Source of the DNA: Apostichopus japonicus
Taxonomy: Eukaryota; Echinodermata; Holothuroidea; Aspidochirotida; Stichopodidae
DNA: 64,000 nt
Direction: 5' to 3'
Assembly (NCBI RefSeq): GCF_037975245.1
Contig: NC_092572.1
Coordinates: forward strand, 15,010,269 to 15,074,268
Positions 1 through 11,900 of this stretch are shown here, piece after piece. The notes below the pieces were generated by a model, which did no database searches, was not told where the DNA came from, and saw nothing but the letters and a program-made list of their open reading frames with translations. The translations under genes and the position numbers were made by a program. Every line of letters begins with the position of its first letter. Position 1 is the stretch's first letter.

Positions 1-82
1 ATGCTTTATAGAAGACTTCCTTTCACCTTGTATATTTGCACGTGAAACTCAAAATAAACCAAATCAAATCAAACCAAATTCC
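1..82 (+). repeat. LINE 3' tail fragment (CR1/L2-like family)
   Basis: The window opens inside the 3' end of a LINE copy. It carries the right arm of the family hairpin (TAGAAGACT near 9-17), then TTTCAC...GTGAAA, then an AAATC-type short tandem tail. The same layout is seen at 2372-2470, and on the minus strand at 18185-18300 and 55240-55345. The rest of this copy lies outside the window. A second, 5'-truncated copy starts directly after the tail. Confidence 0.75.
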
Positions 83-83
83 T

Positions 84-2466
84 ACCAAGAATAGCAGACC
101 AATGAACTTCATGTACAGGCGAAATTATAACCAGATAACATCAGGCGTTTTAACTATGAAATCGAAAACAAAAACTGGAACGATGTTTTAAGCCAAACTG
201 ATGTTAATGCTGCTTACGACACTTTCTTTGAATCCTTTAATTATACCTATAATAATTGTTTCCCAATATGTTATGTAAGCAAAAGGAAACGACGTAAAAA
301 GAAACATCCATGGATTACAACTGGAATGTTGACATCTATCAAAAGAAAGAACAAGCTCTTTAAAAGTTATTTAACAGCACCTACTGATGTTAACAAGGCT
401 ACGTATAAGCATTACCGCAATAAGCTTAACCATATTATTAGATTTTCTAAAAGATTGTATTCCTATGATAAATTCAAAAATAATAGAAATAATATAAGTG
501 TAACTTGGAATACAATTAACGAAGTTCTAAACACCAACCGAAAAGAAGGTGGATATCTTGCTGCTTTTAAAACTGGTGATCAAGAAATCAGCAACGAGAA
601 TGACATTGCCAGCTACTTTAACAAATATTTTGTAAACATTGGACCCTTACTTGCAAGAAATATTACAAATAAAGGTAGAACAGAATATATTATTCATAAT
701 AATAGCAGAAACAGTCAATCTATGTTCATTAATCCTGTCAGTGAGGAAGAACTTTCAATAGTTGCTATTTCCAGCCTGAAACCCAAAAAAGCAGCGGGAT
801 ATGACGATTTTAAACCAGATATAATAAGAAATGTTATTCACTTTATCGCCAAACCATTGACTTATATTTGTAATTTATCTTTTACTTCTGGTACATTTCC
901 AGATAAACTAAAGATTGCTAAGGTTATACCAATTTTTAAAAAAGGTGACCAAGATGTATATGAAAATTACCGTCCTATTTCTTTATTATCATGGTTTTCA
1001 AAAATTATTGAAAGGCTTATGTACAATCGTATCTTTAAGTTTCTAACCAAGTTTAATATCCTGTGCAATGATCAATATGGCTTCCGCCCAAAGCATTCTA
1101 CAGAACTTGCTTTGGCAAATGCTATTGAAAAAATATGTACTAGTCTTGATAATACCAAAATATGTATTGGAGTGTTCCTTGATCTCTCCAAGGCATTTGA
1201 TACTATTGACCATACCATTTTGCTAAGTAAATTATCTTTGTATGGTGTAAGGGGAACAACCCTTGACTGGTTGAGCAGCTATTTATCCAATAGACATCAG
1301 TATACTTCATATAAAAACTCTAAATCCGAACACGCTGTAACCCGTTGTGGTGTTCCACAGGGCTCAATATTAGGACCACTGTTGTTCATAATATATGTCA
1401 ATGACATTTGCCAGGTGTCAAAATTTGCCAAGACTATTTTGTTTGCTGATGATACCAATATTTTCTTCGAGTTCGAAAACGTACATAGAATACATGATAC
1501 TGTCTCTACTGAATTAACTAAATTTACTAACTGGTTTGCTGCTAATAAGTCATCACTTAATGCAGACAAAACTAACTGTATAGTATTTAATGGAAGAAGA
1601 ACGCTTAACTGGAATAATGACATAATAATGGACGGTACAGTTATGAAACAAGTATCAACTACTAAATTTCTAGGGGTTAATATTGATAGTAAACTTTCAT
1701 GGAGTGACCATATTACAAAAGTTTGCACCAGCGTTGCAAGAGGTGCAGGAATTTTAGCAAAGCTAAAACATTTCCTCCCCCAGAATATACTCAGAATGCT
1801 TTATCAAACTTTAATAGCACCACATCTGTATTACTGCTTGATTATCTGGTCTGGTACAAGTGTTTCTCATTTAAGTCACCTTAAAATACTTTAAAAGAGT
1901 GCAATACGTCATGTATCTCACGCAGCACCCCGTAAGCATACAAGCCCCTCTTTAAGAAACTCAATTTATTGAAATTAGATGACATTATAAAAGTTAATAT
2001 TGCAACATTTACATACAAGGCTTGGAATGGATCATTGCCAATCAGTTTTCGAAATTTTATAAATAGCAACACAGATTTCCATAATCATAATACCAGAACG
2101 GCTAGCAACGCACATTATAAATCATATAAAACACACGCACTGGTATGTTAAGCCTCAGAAACCGTGCAACCAAAATTTGGAATTCACTGTCAATAACTTT
2201 AAAAACTAAGAAAGCAAGCTCCACATTTAGTAAATGTCTTACTAAAGAAATTATCATGTCTTATTAATTATGATTTAGCTGCATAGTCGCATAGCAGCAT
2301 ATTCACATATTGAAGCGTATACGTATTGTTATTAACATTATTTTCACTATTTTCTATCTTTTCTTCATGGGAGTCTTCTGTTTTGTTAAGCCAGCATAGG
2401 CTTTTCAGAAGACTTTTCCATTCACATTGTAATATTTATGTGAAAAAAAACAAATAAATGAATGAA

Positions 2467-2470
<4 letters not shown>
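84..2470 (+). mobile_element. 5'-truncated LINE (CR1/L2 group, Daphne/Crack-like)
   Basis: Non-LTR retrotransposon truncated at its 5' end. The first coding traces (about 113-325) match the linker between endonuclease and reverse transcriptase in the longer copy at 18.2-22.6 kb. An RT domain, the family C-terminal region, a 3' UTR with two hairpins (2372-2414 and 2421-2444), an AATAAA-like stretch and a TGAA tandem tail follow. A short tandem-repeat tail without long poly(A) is typical of CR1/L2-type LINEs. The tail runs into a TA microsatellite. Clade within the CR1/L2 group is inferred from motif style only. Confidence 0.85.
113..2266 (+). pseudogene. LINE reverse transcriptase (ORF2 C-terminal part), broken
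   Basis: Copies element RNA into DNA at a nicked target. The main open stretch is 326-1894 (522 aa). Visible RT motifs are the fingers region with KVIPIFKKGD and NYRPISLLSWFSKI, motif A with GVFLDLSKAFDTIDH, motif B with GVPQGSILGPLLF, and the catalytic box FADDTNIFF near 1441. Both catalytic aspartate sites are intact. Coding similarity continues upstream of the ATG at 326, so that Met is not the real start. A CAA-to-TAA type stop ends the frame at 1894. Homology continues in the same frame, then shifts near 1950, runs through the family motif HNHNTRTAS (about 2085), shifts again near 2140, and ends with SLRNRATKIWNSLS before 2266. The endonuclease domain is missing through 5' truncation, so the copy cannot be active alone. 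Confidence 0.9.

Positions 2471-2510
<40 letters not shown>
2471..2510. repeat. TA dinucleotide microsatellite
   Basis: About 20 TA units directly after the LINE tail. It is followed by the segment ATTAGTGAGAGAGGAAA, which also follows the TA run at 60.68-60.71 kb. Confidence 0.95.
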
Positions 2511-2514
<4 letters not shown>

Positions 2515-2534
2515 CATTAGTGAGAGAGGAAAAA

Positions 2535-4095
2535 TGTTCATATCTTATGGATGAAATAAATCTATATCTAATATCCTCATCAATAAAAATACTGTTAAAA
2601 AGAGTTTCATCGTTCTCTTCTCGTAAGAGAGGGTTATGTTAAATTGGTTGGATAAGCATCTCCTCTCTTGGCCTAAAGGGGACTTATAGGGTGCGAAGAC
2701 TCGCGCAAAAAGAAACGTATAATGCCTGTAATCTGACCTAATTTCGAATGAGATGTAACAAAAGTGTTAGACACCACCATCGATCCCAGAAAATACACAC
2801 ACACAGCTTGCTACCATCGGTAATTAGACACTAGTGTACAGTCAGTGCATACAGCTGCGGTCAATACCTACAACAAAGTGTACAGACAATACAGCGATGG
2901 ACATCTTAGGTCCAGCTAACATATAACAAGGTATCACGTTTCATTACCGTACTGTACTGTCTGCACTTTGTAGCGACACGAACATATCGTCACTTGCAAG
3001 CCACGGAAAGTTAACTTTTTCAGATCGCCGAACGTGGTTTTGGGCGACTCTTCAATGCCTTTAAATTGAACCAATTTTGGCTCAACTACAAAACTCCCCA
3101 GCCCCCTAGCTCCCATCCATGCACTTAAAAGCTTCTTGAAGGATCTTATTACTTAATTTTTGTTTTCATACGTTTTTAAAATAAACAATTAAGATGACAG
3201 GCACAAAACATAACATATGTAAAGACATTCTAGTCATTCATGCTCTTCAACATGCAAGCCACAAAAAAAAAAAAAAAAAAAAAATCAAGATTGATAACGG
3301 GTCAACAAAGATGTTCTCTTGATGCTTTTGGAACATTTCCCGAGATAGAATAACAATCGGGCGGATGGATATCGACTCTAATAGGAGTATGCCACCCTAA
3401 ATCAAAAAACTTTTTTGATATGTGCAGACGACACTGCCATACAATTTTACAAACACATATTTTGTATAAAACGTGCGTAGGCTAACAATGGTTTTGTATT
3501 GTTTTAAAGAAAACATCTTGCCTTGCTGTGCGGCCTGATGTAGCCACCGAAATGGAGATGGAGTTCGTTTCTACAAAGACGAAAGATTTGGGAGACAAAA
3601 TTTCAACTGCGTGACGGTCTAGAGGCCTACCAAGCTGTTTAAGGTGGGGATAGGCATAGGGCCATAGGCACTACTACTAATCGGTACTAGGCTAAGCCTA
3701 GGCTTCAACAACTAGTATTACGGCAGTGAGAGTAGATCGGCATGTTTTGGTCATAAAGTCCAGGATTTCCTGTTTAGTTCCATTTTAGGCTTGGCTTACT
3801 ACTTATTTGAGATCAAAGCAAACAAGCATAGGCCTATGGCTTCCTATGTGTAGGCCTACGACTGAGTTATACGACTGAGTTATAACAAGCCTAGCTTAGA
3901 CCTACAGTAGTTATACCAGTGCAACCAATGTAACCAAGATTCTAAAGTCTGACTGCAGCTGGGCTGAGTTAGGCCTATTGGACCTATATGCAGACAATTA
4001 GCTGTGTATCTCAATCATAGGAATTGAAGTTGAATATGGCCATAAGAAGTAGCCTACTACTAGTACTACTATGGGCATAGCAATACATATTCAAA
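2535..4095. other. Non-coding stretch, no gene seen
   Basis: No ORF with recognisable motifs. It contains a poly(A) run at about 3261-3283. From about 3600 onward there are many AGGCCTA / TAGGCCT motifs of the kind also clustered at 41.1-43.1 kb. Confidence 0.6.
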
Positions 4096-4369
4096 GTGGC
4101 TATTCTTACGACTAGTCGTAAGAATAATTTCCGACTACGCATGCGCAGTTGCTATTTTCACGACCAGAAGTACTATTTTTACGACGAGGAGTAACAATAA
4201 TTTCAGGTTAGGGTTAGAGTAAGGGTTAGGATTGAGGTTTAGGGTTATGTTTATAGGGTTAGGGTTACCCCTACTACATGCGCAGTTGCTTTATTTACTT
4301 TACTGCGCTTGAATTTGCCTTTGTCGTAAGAATAGTTTAATTGTTACAACTAGTCGTAAGAATAGCCAC
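4096..4369. mobile_element. 274-bp MITE-like element with telomere-like core
   Basis: The terminal inverted repeats are a perfect 21-bp match (4096-4116 and 4349-4369; outer end GTGGCTATTC, inner end ACTAGT). A 13-bp segment, ATGCGCAGTTGCT, occurs twice inside. The middle (about 4203-4270) is a run of degenerate TTAGGG units (GGTTAGGGTTAG, GGGTTAGGATTGAGG, TAGGGTTAGGGTTACCCC). No clear target-site duplication flanks it and it has no coding capacity. It is either a non-autonomous DNA transposon or a palindromic interstitial telomeric insertion. Confidence 0.75.
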
Positions 4370-5702
4370 GGCCATACATATTACTAGGTCTAATGCTATG
4401 CATGAAGGCCGAGACTGTCTATAGATAAACAGTCCTTCTCAAATTCACTCGAGCATTAAGAATTTGTTACTTGATAAACTACCCCAAATACTGCCACTAG
4501 GATTCATCCTTGAGCGCACCTAATTAATTCACCAGTCAACAAGTATGATTGTAAACATAAGTGCTCTGAATCTAATGGCCAGCACTACTTTCCTGTGCTT
4601 GAAGACATGTTTGGCTTGACCACTGAAATAATACTGTGTGTGTTTAATCATGAATTTGTGCAGAGGAGCATTAAGTCTGCCTAGCATTACCAAATGGGGT
4701 AAATATCCAATATCCCCTTTTTTGGCCAATAACAGGTCGAGTCAGTTGGTATTGCAATAAGTATATGGAAGATGGTAATGGCTTAGCCTAAGATACTCCT
4801 AGGGTAAGCACCTAGCATGCTATGCAACAACGCTTTGATTGAAGATTTGTTAACAGACTTATCAGCCATAAGGCTAGTTCTAAATTAGCTAGGCCTTACA
4901 CAGTTACAGTTTCAGCCAAAGACTCCATTAGGCCTATACAATTTGGCCTACTGCCACTGGCTGAAGTTTAAAACGATAGGGTTAAGATTTAGACTAGACT
5001 CAGTACATCAGCAGAAATCGTTTAAGTCGAAGACTATATTGCTAGGGTTTTGCAGGCCTGCCAACTCTCGCGGTTTACTGTACAACTCTCACTGCAAGTC
5101 TTCAAAATTTTACGAAAGTTTGTTATACCTTTGAGTTTGACATCAGCGTGCTCGAAATTGGGTCTGTTCACGTTTCAAGGTTGCCAAAGGTAGCAAATTT
5201 TCAAATTACAGTACAGAACTTCTATTCTAAATGAAAAATATATAATTAATATCTGCAATTCATGAATTAGAATTGACCAGACCTTAAAACTATTCTGGAC
5301 ATTATATTTAAGATGGTAGAAAAGTGTGACAATCTATAAATTTTCTAAAAGTTGTTCTTTTCTTAATGGTGGTGCCACTCCACCATTAATCAAACATATG
5401 TTGTTAATTTAAAGGCAATAATAATGAGTAGACAAACATGTTATTAATTCATAACCTTACTAAAAAAGATATATAAACTCTTAATAGGTTCCAAGTTCGA
5501 AACAAAGAAAAGTGATCAACAAGACATAAATTTGTTAAACACAGGCCATGCTTGTTATTATACTAAGCAATACATTTCAATGTGTAACGCGCAGGCACAC
5601 AAAGTTCTTAGTAGTTGCATATTTGCACGCACTGTTCTGGCCTTCGGTTAAGCATTAGGAGTTGAGACCGTTAACTTACTTAGCCCGATCTGATATTACA
5701 AG
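4370..5702. other. Non-coding stretch, no gene seen
   Basis: Only short ORFs without recognisable motifs. AGGCCTA-type motifs continue to about 5060. Confidence 0.55.
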
Positions 5703-8080
5703 ATGACTTCTCCTGAGCTGGATACCGATGAAGAGTACATTATCATTGGAAAATATCGTTCGTCAGGACTGTGCCCTGAAAATTCAACATTAAATCTAAG
5801 AAGATCGATACGGAAAAGATCAAAGAGTTTAGACTAACGGGAGCAATAAACAGCCACCGAGCTTTGTGCTGAAAAGTGTGAGCAGTAATACTTTTAAATC
5901 AAGAAAAGCCAAAATCATGCATTTTAAGTCATTGAAATTAAAAAAGCTTCACTGTCCAGTATCAAAAGTATTTGCAAACTTTGATACAGCATTCTGTTCT
6001 GTACAAGAATTGTTGATTGTACGCACCTTATTAGCAGTGTAAGAATACCTGCTTTTAGCACATTCGGTCATCGAGTAATCTTTTGTTAACTTTCAATAAG
6101 TATTTTTCAGCATGATTGGAAATCCTTAATAGCAGTATATTGTCTACAAAACTCAGACATAAATCACTTGAACATCAGTTGGTATGATTGTGTATGGTTC
6201 TGAATGCTATTTTCCTTTTTTTTTAGGTGGGTGTGGATATGATTGGACCCCTTGCAGAGACCATCAATGGAAATAAGTACATCATAACCCTATGTGACTA
6301 TTTTTCAAAATGGCCAGAGGCTGTTGCTGTAAGAGACAAAACAGCATAAACCGTTGCAAACTTTCTGTTTGAAATCATGGCCAGGTATATATCCATCTAC
6401 TTTGTTTTTACTTTACATAACATATTTTTGAAGTTAGTTATGCAGACCTGCATTTGTTCTCAGTTTTACCTGTGACCCAGAAAGCGGCCAAATGGTTACA
6501 GGAATTTCTTGAAGTTGTTTTATAAGTTAATGTTAATAAAATGTTAGTGGGATAACGGTCAGTGCATCCAAGACCAGGTGTTATCTCAGTACTTAACTTA
6601 CTTGTTTTGAAAGAAGTGCTAAAAGATTCTCCTGATTAAACCACACGGCCACTCTGAAGATGCCAATAGTTTACTGCATTACTCATAACCAGTTCTTTAA
6701 CAACTTGTTTAATTTTTCATTTATTTAGATTTGGGTGCATGAAAGTTGTCATCTCAGACCAAAGAGGAGAATTTGTTAATTCTCTGAACAAGTCCCTGTT
6801 TGACATGACAGGGGTGGGCCACAGAGTATCCTTCAGCTACCACCCACAGACCAATGGGCTGGATGAAAGATTCAACCAAACTCTGCAAAATGCAAATGTC
6901 ACTCATCAAAGTTGTCAATCAAAACCAAGATGACTGGGATGAAACACTCTCTTCCATTCTCATGGGGTACCGTACAGCAAAACATGGTTCTACAGGTCTT
7001 CCTCCTTTCGTTGTGATGTTTGGAAGGTTTGTAACAATTCAAACCTACCATTGCTGAATAGAGGTTTACATTTGTAAAGGTCATATACGGAGAAAAGCAT
7101 TCAGGGACAAGAGAGTTTGGAAAAATCCTGCATAGCTACACTGATCCTCTATAGGATAAAATCTCATTTGACACATCCCAGGTCCTGGGAAAAACTGCTT
7201 AATAGAGGACCACCAATAACCCTATTTAAGTTACAAAACCTAAGTAAGTACAGCAAGTACAAAAGATGAACATTCATTAAACTATAAAAGCATGCCAATT
7301 AATTTAGATACATGCAATTAATGCCACTGATATTGGTTTTGTTTTTCAGTTGTATATCATATTTTGGGCTGGTATGCAATTTGGACCTATAACAGCACAG
7401 AATATACTTTTGTTTTATATTTCTGCTGGTTTGAGTATGTGATGTGACTCAGATTTATGGTTCCAGGGTCTTCATAGTGAAAATAAAATATGTAAAAATT
7501 TATTTATTCTTCAGTCAACAAAGTGTTGTGAATAATTGATTGTTAATTATCTTCATATATCCAGAGAGCCATTGTTACTAGTCGACATTGAAGACTCCAT
7601 TGTCCAACCAGAATCTCCTGCTGCAGCGATGCACAGCGGGAGAGGGTTTTTCAACTCATGTCACAGTCGCAGGACATAATCAAAGGTTTTGTAAAAGAAA
7701 ATATTGGCAAAGCCCAAGAACGGCAAAAAAAGAATTTTGATTGAAGGTAGCAATCAAAACAGGTAATTACATAATGCTATGTTGTGCATTGAAAACTGCA
7801 CTGTAGTTAAATGAATGGCAACATATACATTGTCATATGATGTTTATGTATATATGCTGGATTTTGTTTTATTCAGAGCTTCAAAGTTGGTTCTATAAGT
7901 GTTCTCGTCCGGAATGCTAGAAAGGATGCCCGAAGAGGAGGGAAAGTCGAAAACTCTTGGCTTGGGCCATATGGAGTCAAGGCTGTGAATGAGAAAGGGC
8001 TGTACACACATATTAACAGTTCCACAGGCCTTCCTTTGAAGAAGAAATTCAATCCATTTTACTTAAAGAATTTCACACAA
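5703..8080 (+). pseudogene. Multi-exon integrase-derived gene (Ginger / KRBA2-like), broken
   Basis: Related to the DDE integrase of Gypsy-type elements as found in Ginger DNA transposons and the domesticated KRBA2/GIN1-like genes. The first exon from ATG 5703 encodes a short acidic N-terminus followed by NLRRSIRKRSKSL, like the segment before the H2C2 finger. The integrase core lies in 6227-6384 (VGVDMIGPL) and 6729-7026 (VISDQRGEF, HPQTNGLDERFNQT), so the D, D and E catalytic sites are visible. Further exons are 7565-7761 and 7877-8080. The last has a C-terminal SH3-like segment (LVRNARKDARRGG, WLGPYGV, GLYTHI, LKKKFNPFYLKNF). Introns are phase 2, 2 and 0 with GT-AG borders, and reading frames join cleanly across them. 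Damage: a stop replaces Glu near 6346, frameshifts fall near 6890 and 7650 and at the end of exon 1, and two stops precede the 7761 donor. The H2C2 finger itself was not found. Confidence 0.75.
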
Positions 8081-8648
8081 GTAAGATTTCTTTACAGTCT
8101 TTTTATTTGGGAGGGGGGTGGTTGGGAGAGGGGGGTTGATTGGCATGATTCCTCCATAATTTTCTTAACAATAATCAGTAACTTGATGAGTTCTGTGCTG
8201 GCTTATGTGAGGGTAAGGGCTGTTGCTGTCTTCACACAATAAATCAATTTTGACTCAATGGCTTTAAAAAATGAAACATAATTGCCAACAATAAAAGAAA
8301 GAAGAATAAGTTAATTAGAAAACTCCAGTTTCCAGACAAATGTTTTCAAATATTTGATTTTATTTGCTTAGTTTCGAGAGGAGAATTTTATGTGATGTCA
8401 GTTTGAAACTCAGCAATTAAATGTTCAACTTCTAATTAGCTTCTTGCCAGATCAACTTGGTAAAACCACATATAGTAACTAATTCCTTTGGTGTAGATAT
8501 CATGCATGGTAATGAGTGGGCGGGGTTAACATGAAACTAGTATCAACATGTTGCTTGACCATTACAACATTTTTAATCTCTGGTTTATTCTGCTGATTGA
8601 ATGTTTGTAACGGGGGGGACCAAAATAGATTTTAGCTGACGTTCTCTT

Positions 8649-8912
8649 GTTAGCTCCAATCTGAAGAATGGTAGGTTGGTTTGAGGTGATCCTTGCAGCA
8701 ATGATGAGCTAAGGAGGGTCGTTATTGCTTTTGGTGCAGATATTGTGCAACAAAATGAGTGGGCAGAGCTTAACATTAATAACTGTTAGCTCCAATCTGA
8801 AGAATGGTAGGTTGGTTTGAGGTGATCCTTGCAGCAATGACGAGCTAAGGAGGGTTGTTATTGCTTTTGGTGCAGATATCGTGCGACGAAATGAGTGGGC
8901 AGGGCTTAACAT
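8649..8912. repeat. Tandem duplication, 136-bp period
   Basis: A segment starting GTTAGCTCCAATCTGAAG at 8649 is repeated from 8785 with few differences, up to the shared end GGGCAG(A/G)GCTTAACATTAA. A more diverged copy of the end part lies at about 8490-8535. No coding content. Confidence 0.85.
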
Positions 8913-11900
8913 TAAAACCTGATCTGCAATTGTTCACCAACCATATGTGGTATGACTAAATTTTATTGTGCTGAGCAGGTTGGTTACACAATGCAATGTT
9001 TTCAGTGCTATTATTTTGCTGCATATTGATGAGATGTGTGACAAAATAAGGTTCAGCTGAAATTTCGTTATAAACACAGAATCGGAAGAATTTAATCCAT
9101 TTGAGTTGATACTTAACATAATGATACCTCATAGCCTGCAGGAATGGTCCGTCTCGTTTTCTTGGCAGATATTTTCCACTTTCGCCCATGTTTGTTGCAT
9201 CTCAATCATCATTTCCAGCTTTTTCTAATATTTGTAGAGCCTTAATTACTATTAAGTGTGTGCAAACCCCCTTCCCTCCCCCCACACACAAACAAACGCA
9301 TACACAAATTACTCATGTTACATCATGGAAACCATAATGCATTTTACCTTGGTTGATTTTTCATATTGAACAAACTAAATATTAAGAAAATGTCCCTTAA
9401 CATATTACTTAATTCAAAAGGGAATTGCGATATAGCATCATTTCGTTAATGTTGCTTTACCATTCCAATGTTGTTGTTATAGGAGAAATGATATACTGCT
9501 TAAATCTTCATGGTGGTGGCAGCAACCCAATGAGATTCCTGGCTTGCAGCCGACATTATCAGGAACTTGGCCAAAGTTGGTTGAGTTGATAATCTAACAC
9601 ACTGTCTAGACTGAGTTTGCAGCAAGAACAGCCATCAAATGACCATTTCCCCAAAGAGTGGTGTAGCTGGGAACCACATTGCACTTTGCATGTGTGGTTG
9701 GAGTATTAATTTTATACAGGTTGTAAAACACTGCATGAAGTCACATTTATTCTTTCATCAACATTGATTCTTTCATCACAGAAATCCTCATACAGGCATA
9801 AATTTCCAGAATAGGGACTGATATTGACCGACTTAAATTTCATCTGATCTTGAATTTGGTATGACCTCTATGTATTAACATATTCCTTAATTAACAAAGA
9901 AAAAAATGCAAGTTTGTATTCAATATCCAATAAATGTCTCGGAGCGTTTAAATTTTTTATTGCAAGAAAGAATTTTTTAACAAAAGGAATCGATATACAT
10001 ATGAACATATCCACAGTGTACTAACACAAATAATTGCTGACCTGTGCTGTGATAGGTTGTTGAATATAGCTGTTGCATGTAATCCATAAATTTAATTATT
10101 CTATATTTCAGGAACTTGCAGCCAGTATCATCAGTACAAACACACCAGATGAGGTTAGCAGCCCAAGTTTGAATATGATTCAAATATCCAATAGAAGAAA
10201 TTTGAATTAAAGGTAGTCTGTATAGGCAACAAATTATAGCACACTTTTCTGAAGATTTCAAAAATTACATTCCTTGAGATTCTTATTTCCAGATTGGTCT
10301 CAGACATTCTAAATGAACACACAAGATGACTGAATGTCTCAGTGAGGTAAATTTCCTCCATGGTGGTAATGACAACAATTTAAAATGTTGACCAAATGTG
10401 ACCGTATTGGAACTTTTGGCATATTTGGGGCCAAACAAACCTCTGCCCCCCTGCACAATTTCCCACCCCAACCTATGTTCTATATTTCTCTTTCACAATA
10501 TATGTTACCTTCTTACAGGGAGAAACATGATCAAGGTCAATACAGCCCCACAGTTATTGCATATATATCCAACTCTTGCAAAGAATACTGGTTTTTCTAT
10601 TTCAAATTGAGTTTTCCGTTTCATTATTTTATGGATATAGATCCATGTTATTGTGAATTTCTTGATCGTGGAAAATCACTGGCCATGCTCGAAAAGTCAC
10701 ATTAAATATTGTTAAATGTTTTTATTTCAGGAACAAAGCAATCCTGTTACTGTAAAGGTAAGTAACCTAAGACAACCCATGCAGCTTTAGAAATAAATTC
10801 ATTAAGGCAGGGATTGCAAGCTATGGAGGTGCAAGACTTCATGTGACTTGATCCTCCCCACCTGGAAATGTTGAAAAATGGAAGACTTTTACTGTGCCAG
10901 GACCATATCCTTGACAAACTTCTATGCCTGGAGAAGGGAAAATCCCAACCTATATGGGCACAATTGCAAGGGGCATTTTGTGATATTCCAACCCCATCCC
11001 AAGGATTGGCACTTATTGCAGAATATCATAATTTTCACTTCAACAATGAAGGTTTTAAGTTTTATTATCCCCCAAATATACTAGATTTCCAACATGGGCA
11101 CTCTCTTTGTCAAGTTCATGATACCTCTACTCCTTTCTCCCAGTAGCATATTCCAACAAATGGTTATTAAGATATGATGTGTTTATCATTTTACTTGATG
11201 AGAGTAACTTTTCAGCTACAGAAGCTAGTGACAGACTTCCAAGAAAGTGCTTTGAAACATCAAGCAATCATAACAAAAATAGATACAAATGAAGGCTGCA
11301 ACCCTAAACTTTTCCACTTATATTGATGAGCCACCCATGTCAGATGTAGATTTCCTACAAATCTAAATTTTCCTTCTTTTATAGCTTCTTTGCAGCATCA
11401 TTCAACACTATGATGGACATAGCTCTGAATTAATGGAAGTAATCAAAGCTCTCTTCCATGCAATTTCAACCTGAACTTCATGGGCCTCCTGTCTCGCAAG
11501 GTTGAAACAGATTCTTCCAGAGTTTGATTCAACTGCACAGGAGGATGCATTAGAATTCCTTGGTGTAGTTTACATCATCATCATGCACTTCCTGTAACCA
11601 AAGCCAGTGCAAACTTTTAGATGAGTAAGAGATATAGATCGTTCTGTGAAAAGCATCAAAGCAACCCCCCAAAAAATAAGTGAACTTTTCAATGTATTAT
11701 TTAAATTTATGCCATGTTGGCCCAAATATTCAAATTTGGTCACCTTTGGTCAAAATTCTATAAACTGTTTCTATTACAACTTTTGAGGAAATTTACCTGA
11801 CGGGGACATTCAGTCATCTTGTGTGTTCATAAAGAATGTCTGGATTTGGACTAAGGGCCTACATGAAAGTAACTTGTTAAAAACTTCTAGCAATTATAGC

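Noticed and set aside
1297-1728. 143-aa minus-strand ORF
   Set aside because: It lies wholly opposite the clear RT motifs of the plus-strand LINE and has no motif of its own.
6227-8080. Plain Gypsy LTR retrotransposon
   Set aside because: No LTRs, no RT or RNase H nearby, and the integrase is cut by spliceosomal-type introns in consistent phase.
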